A stretch of DNA of 64,000 nt from assembly GCA_964355975.1 (NCBI GenBank), contig CAYHFW010000001.1, forward strand, positions 124,001 to 188,000, in the 5' to 3' direction. Of the stretch, positions 33,875-42,469 are shown in pieces. Made by a program: the position numbers and the translations under genes. Position 1 is the first letter of the stretch. The number at the start of each line of letters is the position of its first letter. The stretch is from F1-60-MAGs104 sp964355975 (GTDB lineage: Bacteria > Planctomycetota > Phycisphaerae > Phycisphaerales > SM1A02). Under the pieces are notes generated by a model that worked only from the letters and a program-made list of their open reading frames with translations, did not search any database and was not told the DNA's origin.

Positions 33875-35410
33875 ATGTCATGGCGATTGCTTGGAACCTC
33901 TCCTGACGCGGTGCGAGAAGTACCGCTCGTTGCCCCCAAGGTGATCACAATCGGTCGCAGTGCGGAGTGCACGGTGCACCTCACATCGAAGCAAGTCTCG
34001 CGCTCACACGCAGAGATCCGCTGGGCGCCCGAATCAAGCGGGCAGGGTGGGCACTGGCGTCTGCGCGATTGTGGTTCGACATCAGGAACATTTCTCAACG
34101 GTGTTCGATTGGCGCAGCATCGCGAGGTGCGTCTGCATCACGCAGACTTGCTCGAGATCAAGCCGTGGCGATTTCAGGTTGAAGGCCCATCGGCTGATCG
34201 CACAATCGCAGAAGGGTTAGCGACGATCGTCCATGAGTCTGAGAGTGCCGAGGAGTTTGTTGTTCTCGATGCGGTGCAGTCTTCAGCAGACTTCGCACGG
34301 GGGCTGCTCGTACAACTTCTTGCAGCGCACGAAGAAATTTCCGCTGCGAGCGATGATGTTTCAGTTGGCCAAGCCGCGGTCGAATCTCTCGCGCTCGCGA
34401 CCGGATTTAGCAACGTCGCCTTCTTGCACCAACCGACCGATTCGGGGAAGACTGAATTGCGCGCCTCAACAGGTGCAATCTTGGGTGCGCGGGGCGAACT
34501 GCAAGTGAGTCGCAGCGTCTTGAAGCGCGCGCGACACGGAATCTACGTTCACTTGAGCGGCGCGTCGCCTGCGGCAACTCTTGCTGCAAGCCTCGATTCT
34601 CTTTCGATTCGACAGGCGATCTGTGCGCCCGTCGACAAGGATTCGATGTTCTATGGATGGCTCTACCTCGATAGTCGCGCGGGCGGGCTCGATGAGGCGC
34701 GTGTGTATGAAGCCGCTGGATACGCGAAGGCCATCGCGCGAGCGACTGGAGACCGTCTCTCGATGATTGCAGCGAGCAAGATGGAGCAACGATTTGAACT
34801 TGAGAGGCAGGAGATGTTTGGCGGACTGACGCGCACACTCATCAGCATGATCGACGGGAAGGATCCATACACGCGCGGCCACTCCGACCGTGTCAGTGAA
34901 TTCGCGGCACTGCTTGCGCGCGCGGCGGGCCTCTCGGTCGCCGAGATCGAACAAGTGCGCGTCTGTGGACTCGTGCACGACATCGGAAAGCAGTGCGTGC
35001 CCGAGGAGATTCTGCGCAAGCCGACGCACCTCGAGCCGCATGAATACGCACTCATTCGCGAGCATCCTGCGTTCGGTCACATGCTCCTGAAGCCAAACCC
35101 ACAGATGCATCATCTCCTTCCAGGTGTCCTTGAGCATCACGAACGGTGGGATGGCAATGGTTATCCGAACAAATTGAAAGGGTCCGCGATTTCACTCTTC
35201 GGGCGATTGCTCTCGATCGCAGATTGCTTCGACGCGATGTCGACCGCACGTTCCTATCGGCCAGCGCGCACACTCGCCGATGTTCGCAGCGAGATCGAGC
35301 GCTGCCTTGGATCGCACTTCGATCCGGATCTCGGAAAGATCTTTCTTTCGATCCCTGAGTGCGATTTGCTTTCGCGCATCAAGCCAGTGATTGCGCTTCC
35401 TCATTCGTAG
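33875..35410 (+). CDS. FHA-GAF-HD-GYP signalling protein
   Basis: A 511-residue regulator. An FHA domain (residues about 10-105) carries TIGRSAECTV, SRSHAEIRW and GSTSGTFLNGV, the usual phosphothreonine-binding pattern. A GAF-like region spans about 160-310. The HD-GYP domain (about 325-500) has SDRVSEF, HDIGK, HHERWDGNGYP and DCFDAMST. HD-GYP domains hydrolyse cyclic di-GMP. Here the signal would be a phosphoprotein plus a small ligand; the kinase is not in the window. The metal and GYP residues are intact, so it is predicted active. Confidence 0.93.
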   Translation: MSWRLLGTSPDAVREVPLVAPKVITIGRSAECTVHLTSKQVSRSHAEIRWAPESSGQGGHWRLRDCGSTSGTFLNGVRLAQHREVRLHHADLLEIKPWRFQVEGPSADRTIAEGLATIVHESESAEEFVVLDAVQSSADFARGLLVQLLAAHEEISAASDDVSVGQAAVESLALATGFSNVAFLHQPTDSGKTELRASTGAILGARGELQVSRSVLKRARHGIYVHLSGASPAATLAASLDSLSIRQAICAPVDKDSMFYGWLYLDSRAGGLDEARVYEAAGYAKAIARATGDRLSMIAASKMEQRFELERQEMFGGLTRTLISMIDGKDPYTRGHSDRVSEFAALLARAAGLSVAEIEQVRVCGLVHDIGKQCVPEEILRKPTHLEPHEYALIREHPAFGHMLLKPNPQMHHLLPGVLEHHERWDGNGYPNKLKGSAISLFGRLLSIADCFDAMSTARSYRPARTLADVRSEIERCLGSHFDPDLGKIFLSIPECDLLSRIKPVIALPHS

Positions 35411-35690
35411 CAGGCTGCTGAGAGAGTCATGAAATGAAGACGGGGTGAGTGCGGCGGAGCAGCAGTCCACCAAGGCGCCAAGGCACGGTGATCGCGGCGG
35501 AATGCTTCACTCGGCGCTCAAACAGCAAGATAAACAGCAAGCGTGGGCGCGGCAGAATCTTCACTCGGGGCTCAAACAGCTCTCGCCGAGCTGCGCAGAC
35601 TTGCTCGTCTCGAGAACTCGCCGCGAGCGAAGATTCCGCCGCGAGTACGCAAGCGAGCAACGATCAGACACAGAAACAGCGCTGCGGCCG
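35411..35690. repeat. Intergenic region with an imperfect direct repeat
   Basis: These 280 bases separate two convergent genes. A roughly 26-base unit occurs twice (35500-35526 and 35555-35580), one with GGCGCTCAAACAGC and the other GGGGCTCAAACAGC, differing by one substitution and one indel. A CCAAGGCGCCAAGG stretch (35469-35482) precedes them. Open frames here look accidental; I see no supported gene. Confidence 0.5.
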
Positions 35691-36515
35691 CTACTTTCGA
35701 CCAAAGTCTGCTGGGTTTTCGCCGCGCTCCGAGACATCCCAGCGCGTGAAAAGTTTCATCCACTTGGGTCGATCGGCGGTAGCGAGCCACCGCTGCGCAG
35801 CGCGAATGGCAGCGAGAAACTCTGGGTCAAATGCAGTGTCGATGTCGAGCGTCGTCTTGGTGATTCCAGTCCGAAACCAACTGAGCGCAGTTTTCGAGTC
35901 GCTCCACAGTGAGTTGCACTTGCATTCGCCGCTCTCGATGCGCTGGCATCCATCGATGATTGCGAGAAACTCACCGAGGTTGTTGTGCCCGCGCGCATAC
36001 ACGGGGCTGTGAAAGACTTCGCGCCATCCATCCGCACCCATGTGAAGAACCCCGCGCCATTCTGTGGGGCCAATCAGTGACTTGCCATACTTCGAGCAGT
36101 CGACGACGAGTTCTCCTGCGACTCCGCGCACTCTCGATGCGGGCCGCTGCACTGTTTGGGACGCTGCCGCGCATCGCTGCAAGGTCGTGGGACCAGTGGA
36201 CGCAGGCGCAGTCGCTTTCGCCGCGCGCACTGGAGCAGGTGTTGCCGCAGTGACCGCAATGCCGCATCCTTCGATCGCGCGCGCAATTGAGTATGCAGCA
36301 TTTCCCTGTGGAACGATGCGAATCTCGCCCTTCTTGTTCAGATGCACTTGCACCTTGCCCGAGAGTGCGGTGCCTTCGAGAATGGCATCGAGCCGACCCC
36401 ACGTGCCCTCATCGACGACGCGCACGTCACCGACCAGAAAGCCCGAGTGTGCGAGCGGCCGTTCGAGGCGCGTGAGTGCAGCGCGAAGTCGCGTCTCAAC
36501 TTCACCTGCGCTCAA
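35691..36515 (-). CDS. RNase H-fold protein with an N-terminal extension
   Basis: A 274-residue protein. The C-terminal 150 residues have RNase H carboxylates in order: VVDCSKYG (Asp), NLGEFLAIIDG (Glu), SLWSDSKTALSW (Asp) and GENPADFG (Asp). The N-terminal 110 residues are of unclear fold (GFLVGDVRVVDEGTWGRLDAI). A TTG at 36513-36515 is chosen: GGAG sits 5 bases upstream and it overlaps the DUF1080 stop as TTGA. The frame is open upstream but would lie inside that gene. RNA:DNA-hybrid cleavage is inferred from the motifs. Confidence 0.8.
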   Translation of the reverse strand: MSAGEVETRLRAALTRLERPLAHSGFLVGDVRVVDEGTWGRLDAILEGTALSGKVQVHLNKKGEIRIVPQGNAAYSIARAIEGCGIAVTAATPAPVRAAKATAPASTGPTTLQRCAAASQTVQRPASRVRGVAGELVVDCSKYGKSLIGPTEWRGVLHMGADGWREVFHSPVYARGHNNLGEFLAIIDGCQRIESGECKCNSLWSDSKTALSWFRTGITKTTLDIDTAFDPEFLAAIRAAQRWLATADRPKWMKLFTRWDVSERGENPADFGRK

Positions 36516-37225
36516 TGCAGCTCCATGATCTGGATGTTTCGAAAACTGACGGTATCGCCGTGGCCGAGAAATCCAATGTGACCGCCCTGGCGGCGCAACC
36601 CTGGGTGAGATTTGCCATCGATTGTGCCATCCTCTGCGGTCTGTGAGAGATCGGCGTCGACAATCGTTGTGCCGTTGAGCATCACCTGAATCTTCGAACC
36701 CACGACCAAGATCTCTTGCTTGTTCCATTCACCGACTGGCTTCAGGTGTTCGCGCTTTGCCGGAACGACTCCATAGATCGAACCGTGATACTGCCAAGGA
36801 GCGAGATTGGCGTACTTGGGCGACGAATTGTCGAGAATCTGAATCTCAATTCCTTCGAACGCTGCGTCACCCGCGAGCGGCGCGCGAATGCCGATGCCGC
36901 TGTTGGCTCCGGGGGTGAGCCGAAACTCAAACTTGAGGCGAAAGTCTGCGTACGAAGCTTGCGTGAAGAGATTCGTGCCTGTGGCGAGCGCATGGATCGC
37001 TCCATCTTCGACCTTGTATCCCGCGGTATCGCCGATCCATCCTGTGAGTGTTGTGCCGTCGAAGAGAGAGACGAATCTCGGTTGGTGCGCAGGAGGCATC
37101 GGTGACGCAGGGGGGCTTGGTGATGCAGGTGGCGCAGTCGGTGCAGTCGGTGCAGTCGGTGCGACGGGCGCGGACTGCCACAGACTCAGCAGCAGCGTGA
37201 CGAAACAAGCGAGTTGCAAGTGCAT
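36512..37225 (-). CDS. Secreted DUF1080 (3-keto-disaccharide hydrolase-type) protein
   Basis: A 237-residue protein with a signal peptide (MHLQLACFVTLLLSLWQ). A Pro/Ala/Thr-rich linker (about 20-47) with repeated PTA units precedes the DUF1080 jelly-roll: FVSLFDGTTLTGWIG, SGIGIRAP, EGIEIQILD and a final GHIGFLGHGDTVSFRNIQI. Members occur widely in planctomycetes and bind or cleave sugars. The ATG at 37225 has TATGCT 6 bases upstream on the minus strand. It diverges from the sugar dehydrogenase gene, whose product may act on related substrates. Confidence 0.9.
   Translation of the reverse strand: MHLQLACFVTLLLSLWQSAPVAPTAPTAPTAPPASPSPPASPMPPAHQPRFVSLFDGTTLTGWIGDTAGYKVEDGAIHALATGTNLFTQASYADFRLKFEFRLTPGANSGIGIRAPLAGDAAFEGIEIQILDNSSPKYANLAPWQYHGSIYGVVPAKREHLKPVGEWNKQEILVVGSKIQVMLNGTTIVDADLSQTAEDGTIDGKSHPGLRRQGGHIGFLGHGDTVSFRNIQIMELH
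37132..37167. repeat. 9-base tandem repeat in the DUF1080 linker
   Basis: Four copies of a 9-base unit, GCGCAGTCG, GTGCAGTCG twice, and a degenerate GTGCGACGG. On the minus strand they encode the PTA-rich linker. Copy number could vary between strains. Confidence 0.7.
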
Positions 37226-37231
37226 CGGGTC

Positions 37232-37237
37232 AGCATA
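37232..37237 (-). promoter_or_regulatory. Putative -10 (TATGCT) for the DUF1080 gene
   Basis: It ends 6 bases before the ATG at 37225 on the minus strand. Confidence 0.45.
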
Positions 37238-37278
37238 ACCCCGCAGTGGCTCGATCGAGAATGTCCTGCGCCGATGCG

Positions 37279-37284
37279 TACTAT
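37279..37284 (+). promoter_or_regulatory. Putative -10 (TACTAT) for the sugar dehydrogenase
   Basis: It ends 7 bases before the ATG at 37292 and so favours that start over the ATG at 37274. Confidence 0.45.
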
Positions 37285-37291
37285 TCGTCTC

Positions 37292-38512
37292 ATGAACTCA
37301 CTCGCTTACTGTGTTGCGTCTGTGCTGATCGGAACATCGGCTCTTGCTCAAGACGTCGCCCCCGCAGCGGCTATCCCCACGACGAACGCGATTCCGAATG
37401 TTCGCATGCAGCGCGCATTTCCAAAGGTCGCGCTGAACCGTCCAGTGCAAGTTGTCGCGCCGCCTGATCGCAATGATCGGCTCTATGTTGTCGAGCAACC
37501 GGGACGAGTGATCGAAATCGACACGACCGATGCGCAGAATGCAGGACGCGTTGTGCTCGATTTCACGAAGGGACCGGTCTATGACAAGTTCAATGAGCAG
37601 GGATTGCTTTCGCTCACGTTTCACCCGAAGTTTGCGCAGAATCACTTCGCATACATCTGGTACACGGCGAAAAAGGGTGGCGAGAAACCCGATCGAGATG
37701 TCTTGGCGCGCGTCACGGCCAAAGATGATGGCACGTTCGACGCAGCATCATTGACTGCTCTGCTCGAGATCACCGATCCAGCATGGAATCACAACGGCGG
37801 CACGCTGCTCTTTGGACCCGATGGTTTTCTCTATCTCTCGACGGGCGATGGCGGCGCTGGAAATGATCCGTGGGGAAATGGGCAGAGCTTGAAGTCGCTC
37901 TTGGCAAAGGTGCTGCGCATCGATGTTGATCACCCAGCCGATGGCAAGCTCTACGGAATCCCTGCAGACAATCCATTCGTTGCGACTCCAGATGCGGCGA
38001 AGGAAATCTTTGCCTACGGACTTCGCAATGTCTGGCGAATGTCATTTGATCGCAAGACTGGCGAACTCTACGCAGGCGACGTTGGCCAAGATGCCTACGA
38101 AGAGATCGACATCGTTTCAAAGGGGGCAAACTATGGATGGCGCGTGCGTGAAGGAGTGCACGCGACCGATGGCGTCGCGGATGCCAGCGAACCATCTGCT
38201 CGTTTTGTCGAACCGATCGCTGAGTACCCGCGCAAAGAAGGAGTCTCTGTCACGGGCGGATTCGTCTACCGGGGCACGAAGTTCTCATCGCTCGAGGGGG
38301 TCTATCTCTACGCTGACTACGCCTACGGCACGATGTGGGGATTGCGGGCGGTTGGCGGAAAGCTCGTGACCGCACCCCGCGTTGTTGGCGGAAATCGCCG
38401 CTTTATGCCCGCAAGTTTTGGAGAGGCGAACGACGGCGAACTTTTCGTTTGCGGAACCGAGGGTGGAGCAGACGGGCCAGGCATGATCTACCGCATTACG
38501 GCCGAAAAATAG
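37292..38512 (+). CDS. Secreted PQQ-dependent sugar dehydrogenase-like beta-propeller
   Basis: A 406-residue exported protein: signal peptide MNSLAYCVASVLIGTSALAQ, then a six-bladed propeller of the soluble glucose dehydrogenase (GSDH) family. Landmarks include DRLYVVEQPGRV, LLSLTFHPKF, GGTLLFGPDGFLYLSTGDGG (calcium/PQQ region), FAYGLRNVWRMSFD and NYGWRVREG. The family oxidises aldoses or related sugars with PQQ. No PQQ biosynthesis genes are in the window, so cofactor supply is unknown. The start at 37292 is supported by TACTAT 7 bases upstream. Confidence 0.9.
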   Translation: MNSLAYCVASVLIGTSALAQDVAPAAAIPTTNAIPNVRMQRAFPKVALNRPVQVVAPPDRNDRLYVVEQPGRVIEIDTTDAQNAGRVVLDFTKGPVYDKFNEQGLLSLTFHPKFAQNHFAYIWYTAKKGGEKPDRDVLARVTAKDDGTFDAASLTALLEITDPAWNHNGGTLLFGPDGFLYLSTGDGGAGNDPWGNGQSLKSLLAKVLRIDVDHPADGKLYGIPADNPFVATPDAAKEIFAYGLRNVWRMSFDRKTGELYAGDVGQDAYEEIDIVSKGANYGWRVREGVHATDGVADASEPSARFVEPIAEYPRKEGVSVTGGFVYRGTKFSSLEGVYLYADYAYGTMWGLRAVGGKLVTAPRVVGGNRRFMPASFGEANDGELFVCGTEGGADGPGMIYRITAEK

Positions 38513-38660
38513 CAGCGTCTGGGCGGCAGATATCTGTCCCAAATGACTGCCAAGACACCAAGAAAGTGCGGCAGTTGATGCAATCTCGCAGAGATTGAGT
38601 CGTTGCCCACGGTCACTCTTGTCTGTTTGTGTTTCGATCCCCAACCGAAAGAAATCTGAA
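38513..38660. other. Intergenic region without a recognised gene
   Basis: These 148 bases hold GCCAAGACACCAAGAAAG (38553-38570), similar in style to CCAAGGCGCCAAGG in the 35.4 kb intergenic region. No clear terminator or tRNA is seen. Confidence 0.4.
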
Positions 38661-40499
38661 ATGATGCAATCACAATTGCGTGTCGCTCTGTTGTGCTCGT
38701 CCGCTGTGCTAGGACTTTCAACTCTCACCCTGCATGCACCCGCGCAAGCACCAAGCCAAGCGCCAACTCAAGACGCAAAGCAACTCGTTCCACAAACAGC
38801 ACCAGCGCAAGGCCAACAAGCGCAACGGGGACCGGGCGGTCAAGGCGGTCCGGGCGGTCCAGGAGGTCAGGGGATGGGCGGCTTCGGAATGGGCGGCGGT
38901 GGTGGTGGCAGAGGACCTGGTGGACGCATGGGCGCCTTCGGTCAGATCATGAACGCGTTCAAGCCCGACTTCATGCGCCGCGACATTCCGCTCTTCAAAG
39001 AACAACTCTCATTCGACGATGTGCAGATGCTGATCGTTGAGACTTTGATCAATGACTACGACCTTGCATTTGCACCCGCGTCAGAAGAGGCGCAGACGAA
39101 GGTGCAAGAATCGGTCATGCAAATGTTCCAGGGGTTCTTTGGCGGAGACATGCGCGAGAAGATGCGCGGAATGCGTGATTCGATCCAACAGTCGATCGAG
39201 CAACTCGAAGTCGAGAATGGTGGTCCGCTCACGGCTGAGGCGCGCGCCAAAGTCACGGCGGCAGCGTCAAGCAAGTTCGGCGCCGAGATGTTGGCTGAGC
39301 GCAAGGCGACGGGCGCAGATCTCGAATCGAAGGCAATTCTCGAAGAGATTCTTACTGAGTACAACCGTTGGACCGCGGTCAAGAGTGCGATGCGCAAGGT
39401 TGTTCTCGATGGAATCGAAGGCACATTGACGGCAGACCAGAAGCCAAATTGGACCAAGTTTCAGCGGTTTCTTCGTCGTGAAAAGACGATGGAGAGCGCG
39501 ATACTTTCGGGCGAGGCAACGAACTTGCTCTTGGTCATGGACCAGAGCGGTCTCTCGCAGCCCTCGATCGATCTCTCTGTGAAATCACTCGATGACTATG
39601 AGGTTCAACTCGACAACGCGCTCGTTGCACGCGAGGAGTACCTCGAGCAGAGCGCGCCGAAGTTGATGCGCTCGGTGCTCGATGGAGATGTCGATGCGGC
39701 GAAGGCGATTGCCAAGCGACAGATTGCTCTGCGCAAGAGTGTGCGCGAAGTGAACGACCAGTTTCGAACGCTCATTGTCGGCGCGATGCCAGCAGAGGAT
39801 GGTGCAAAGTTCAATCAGGCTGCGCTCGATGCGGCTTTCCGTCGCATCTATCGAACAACTTCGACGCAGTCCGCATTCACCAAGGCGCTCGAGATGGCTG
39901 ATCTCACGCCCGAGGTCATCGCTGCTGTGCAGAATCTGCAAGGGGTTTATTTGGCAGAACTTGCCGTGGCAAACGAGAAACTCGTCGCTGCGACAAGAAA
40001 GTACGAGCCAGATCAGAGACTCGAAGAGACTGAGCGCATCATTGGATTGCTCTCTGGAACATCATTCGGAAGCGGAATGTTCGGACGCGGAGGATCGGGC
40101 ACCCCAGATCCTGTGGGCGAGCTCGACGACGCGCGCGATGAATTGAACAAGCGGTTTCTTGATCAATTGAAGGCGCTGCTTTCTCCAGAACAGCAGGCGC
40201 AACTTCCTGCGCCGCAAGGGCGCGGTCGTGGTCAGGATGGTCAGGGGCGCTTCGGCAGCGGAAAGATTTCTGAAATGCCAGAGCAGTTTCAGGCAATCGC
40301 CAAGCAGGCTGACAAGAACAACGATGGAACGATTGACGACGCTGAGCGCGGCGAGATGTTCCGCGTGATGCAAGAGCAAGGAATGGGCCGCGGTGGACGT
40401 GGCGGGCAAGGCGGCCAAGGTGGTCAGGGTGGTCCAGGTGGACAGGGTGGCCGTGGCGGCCAGGGCGGTCAGGGTGGACCGGGCAACCCGCAGAACTGA
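38661..40499 (+). CDS. Secreted glycine-rich EF-hand protein of unknown function
   Basis: A 612-residue exported protein with signal peptide MMQSQLRVALLCSSAVLGLSTLTLHA. A Gln/Pro-rich stretch and a Gly/Gln-rich low-complexity region (about 53-92) precede a long helical middle. Near the C-terminus is an EF-hand calcium loop, DKNNDGTIDDAE, followed by a Gly/Gln-rich tail (about 575-612). I recognise no enzyme family. The start at ATG 38661 is followed immediately by a second ATG. A strong terminator lies 40 bases after the stop. It may be a cell-surface or matrix protein, but this is inference. Confidence 0.75.
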   Translation: MMQSQLRVALLCSSAVLGLSTLTLHAPAQAPSQAPTQDAKQLVPQTAPAQGQQAQRGPGGQGGPGGPGGQGMGGFGMGGGGGGRGPGGRMGAFGQIMNAFKPDFMRRDIPLFKEQLSFDDVQMLIVETLINDYDLAFAPASEEAQTKVQESVMQMFQGFFGGDMREKMRGMRDSIQQSIEQLEVENGGPLTAEARAKVTAAASSKFGAEMLAERKATGADLESKAILEEILTEYNRWTAVKSAMRKVVLDGIEGTLTADQKPNWTKFQRFLRREKTMESAILSGEATNLLLVMDQSGLSQPSIDLSVKSLDDYEVQLDNALVAREEYLEQSAPKLMRSVLDGDVDAAKAIAKRQIALRKSVREVNDQFRTLIVGAMPAEDGAKFNQAALDAAFRRIYRTTSTQSAFTKALEMADLTPEVIAAVQNLQGVYLAELAVANEKLVAATRKYEPDQRLEETERIIGLLSGTSFGSGMFGRGGSGTPDPVGELDDARDELNKRFLDQLKALLSPEQQAQLPAPQGRGRGQDGQGRFGSGKISEMPEQFQAIAKQADKNNDGTIDDAERGEMFRVMQEQGMGRGGRGGQGGQGGQGGPGGQGGRGGQGGQGGPGNPQN

Positions 40500-40538
40500 G
40501 CGTTCAGTCGCAGTCCGAGACTCGACGATTCGAAACAC

Positions 40539-40574
40539 AATGCCGCCTCCTGCGAGGCGGCATTTTTATTTTTT
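40539..40574 (+). terminator. Rho-independent terminator
   Basis: An 11-base-pair perfect stem AATGCCGCCTC/GAGGCGGCATT with a CTGC loop is followed by TTTTTATTTTTT. It terminates the plus-strand gene; the T-run overlaps the stop codon of the convergent cysE-like gene. Confidence 0.9.
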
Positions 40575-41468
40575 GCCGCGCTGCGCCCGAACCGATCGCG
40601 CGACCGTCAACTCGACGCGCGCAGGTTTGACGAGTGAGTTCGCAGGAACGCTCTCTTGCACGAGCGCCCCCGCTGCGACGGTCGATCCTTTGCCGATGAT
40701 TGTGTCACCGCCGAGAATCGTCGCGTTCGCATAGACGGTGACGTTGTCGCAGAGTGTGGGATGGCGCTTCACTCCGCGCAGCAGCGTTCCATCTGCATGG
40801 CGGTCGAATCGGCGCGCTCCAAGCGTGACTCCCTGGTAGATCGTGCAGTTCTTTCCGATCACCGCAGTCTCACCGATCACCACGCTCGTGCCATGATCAA
40901 CGAAGAAGCCCGCGCCGACTTTCGCGCTCGGATGAATGTCGATTCCAGTCGAATCATGCGCAGACTCTGCGAGCATTCGTGGAATGAGCGGCACTGAGAG
41001 GCGATCGAGTTCATGGGCGATTCGGTGCACACAGAGGGCGCGAAGTCCTGGGTAGCACAAGACAATCTCTGCGCGCGTGCGGGCCGCTGGGTCGCGGTTG
41101 AATGCGCTCTCAAGGTCGATGATGAGCGCGCGCTGAATCTTGGGCAATGCCCGCAGAAGCGCGTCAAGGTTCTTGTTTGCCCGTGATTTCGCGGTGGCGG
41201 CATCCTTCGATGAGTTCGAATGAGCGGCCGCGATCTCTGGACCCAAAATCTCAATGATGTTCTGCAGCGTGACATCGTTCGATTCACCAAGCGGCTCGCA
41301 AACTCCAAACATCACTCGATGCAGGTTGGTCGCAGCCCACGCGATTGCATCGTGGTCAGGCAGAATCTGGTTTCGACGCATCTCGCTCGGCGTGCCTTTG
41401 GCGAGAAGACGTGCAATTGACTTCACTGTGCGAGATTGAGCAGTCGCTGGTTGCCGCTTCGAAGTCAT
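40566..41468 (-). CDS. cysE: Serine O-acetyltransferase
   Basis: A 300-residue enzyme that acetylates serine for cysteine synthesis. A helical N-terminal domain precedes SAT motifs: RDPAARTRAEIVLCYPG, HRIAHEL, IDIHPSAKVGAGFFVDHGTSVVIGETAVIG, then left-handed hexapeptide repeats through NATILGGDTIIGKGSTV. It is of the longer type (about 300 residues). TAGGAT lies 9 bases before the ATG. Its TAA stop sits in the A/T tract of the opposing terminator. No cysK is adjacent. Confidence 0.93.
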   Translation of the reverse strand: MTSKRQPATAQSRTVKSIARLLAKGTPSEMRRNQILPDHDAIAWAATNLHRVMFGVCEPLGESNDVTLQNIIEILGPEIAAAHSNSSKDAATAKSRANKNLDALLRALPKIQRALIIDLESAFNRDPAARTRAEIVLCYPGLRALCVHRIAHELDRLSVPLIPRMLAESAHDSTGIDIHPSAKVGAGFFVDHGTSVVIGETAVIGKNCTIYQGVTLGARRFDRHADGTLLRGVKRHPTLCDNVTVYANATILGGDTIIGKGSTVAAGALVQESVPANSLVKPARVELTVARSVRAQRGKK

Positions 41469-41477
41469 CGGATGGCG

Positions 41478-41483
41478 ATCCTA
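41478..41483 (-). promoter_or_regulatory. Putative -10 (TAGGAT) for cysE
   Basis: It ends 9 bases before the ATG at 41468 on the minus strand, in the short gap to the SWIM gene. Confidence 0.4.
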
Positions 41484-41518
41484 TCTTGGTTCACACTCTG
41501 CCCCCCGCACTGCGTTGA

Positions 41519-42469
41519 TTACTTGGCGCTCTCTGCAGAGGTCGGTCGATCGCCATCGCCGCCTAGGGATGATTCGCGGTCGCGCAACTCGATGCCGCGC
41601 GTGCGCGCAGTGTCGTAGATCGTTGCGAGCAGTCCAACGAGCGGAAATCTTCCACCCAGCGGACTCGCTCCGAGGCGGCGCAGAAGTGCGTGAGGGGTAT
41701 GCGTTGGCACTGGTCGTGACTCAAGTTCTTGCAGTCGGCGGCCAGGTCGCCAAAAATCATGCAGTGCGTTCTCGACGGGCGTGATGAGCGAATCATCGGT
41801 CGCCGCGGGTGGCAGCGGATGCGCCTGGTTTTCGCCGCGGGTTGAGAGTGTGCGAGTCTGATGGATTTGCTCGAGCACACGCGCGACGGGCATGCCGCGC
41901 AGTTGAAAGAGCAGCAGCGGCTCTTCCTCGAGTCGCTCCGCCAAGATGTACGACATTGCAACGGCGTGTTTGCAGACTTGCGCAGCACCGCACGTGCAAC
42001 TCACAACGGGATCGCTGTTGCTCTTCGAGCCAGGCCTGATCGCCACAACAGGCGCCTTGATCGCCAGGGATGCAATCAGCGGTGCAACGGTCGGCGGCAA
42101 CTCGCCGACAAGAAAGCGCGCGGCAAAGACGGCTTCTGCTGAAAAGGCGGTCACGATGCGATCCCACTCTTGTGGAGTCCACTGCGTGAAGGTGAGTTCG
42201 AGTCGATACGGACGAGACGAGCGACCCTGCACATCTGCTTCGATGCGACCCAACGATGGGATCATCTTGACCGTCTGCCCAGAAATCGCATAGGCGAGAC
42301 CCTCTTCGCGCGCCTCGGCACTTGCCCCCGCAAGAATTGCACGCAAGAAGAGATCGGCCGTCCACGAAAAATCTGCGACTCCCGCTTTGCGTTTGAATTT
42401 GTAACCGCCGATCACCCGCCGAGGATTCTCGGGCGGACGGGGTTTGTTTTGCTCTTGCCACTGCGTCAC
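41519..42469 (-). CDS. SWIM zinc-finger protein
   Basis: A 316-residue protein with a SWIM motif CTCGAAQVCKH (C-x-C-x(5)-C-x-H, about residues 157-167), predicted to bind zinc and nucleic acid or protein. The N-terminal part (SWTADLFLRAILAGASAEAREEGLAYA) matches SWIM proteins that are companions of SNF2 helicases. Its ATG overlaps the SNF2 stop as ATGA, so the two are made together, probably as a complex. The C-terminal 100 residues are unrecognised. Confidence 0.88.
   Translation of the reverse strand: MTQWQEQNKPRPPENPRRVIGGYKFKRKAGVADFSWTADLFLRAILAGASAEAREEGLAYAISGQTVKMIPSLGRIEADVQGRSSRPYRLELTFTQWTPQEWDRIVTAFSAEAVFAARFLVGELPPTVAPLIASLAIKAPVVAIRPGSKSNSDPVVSCTCGAAQVCKHAVAMSYILAERLEEEPLLLFQLRGMPVARVLEQIHQTRTLSTRGENQAHPLPPAATDDSLITPVENALHDFWRPGRRLQELESRPVPTHTPHALLRRLGASPLGGRFPLVGLLATIYDTARTRGIELRDRESSLGGDGDRPTSAESAK

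Noticed and set aside
35445..36012. Plus-strand frames across the 35.4-36.0 kb region as a possible gene.
   Set aside because: They run opposite the RNase H motifs and have no signal, start context or domain.
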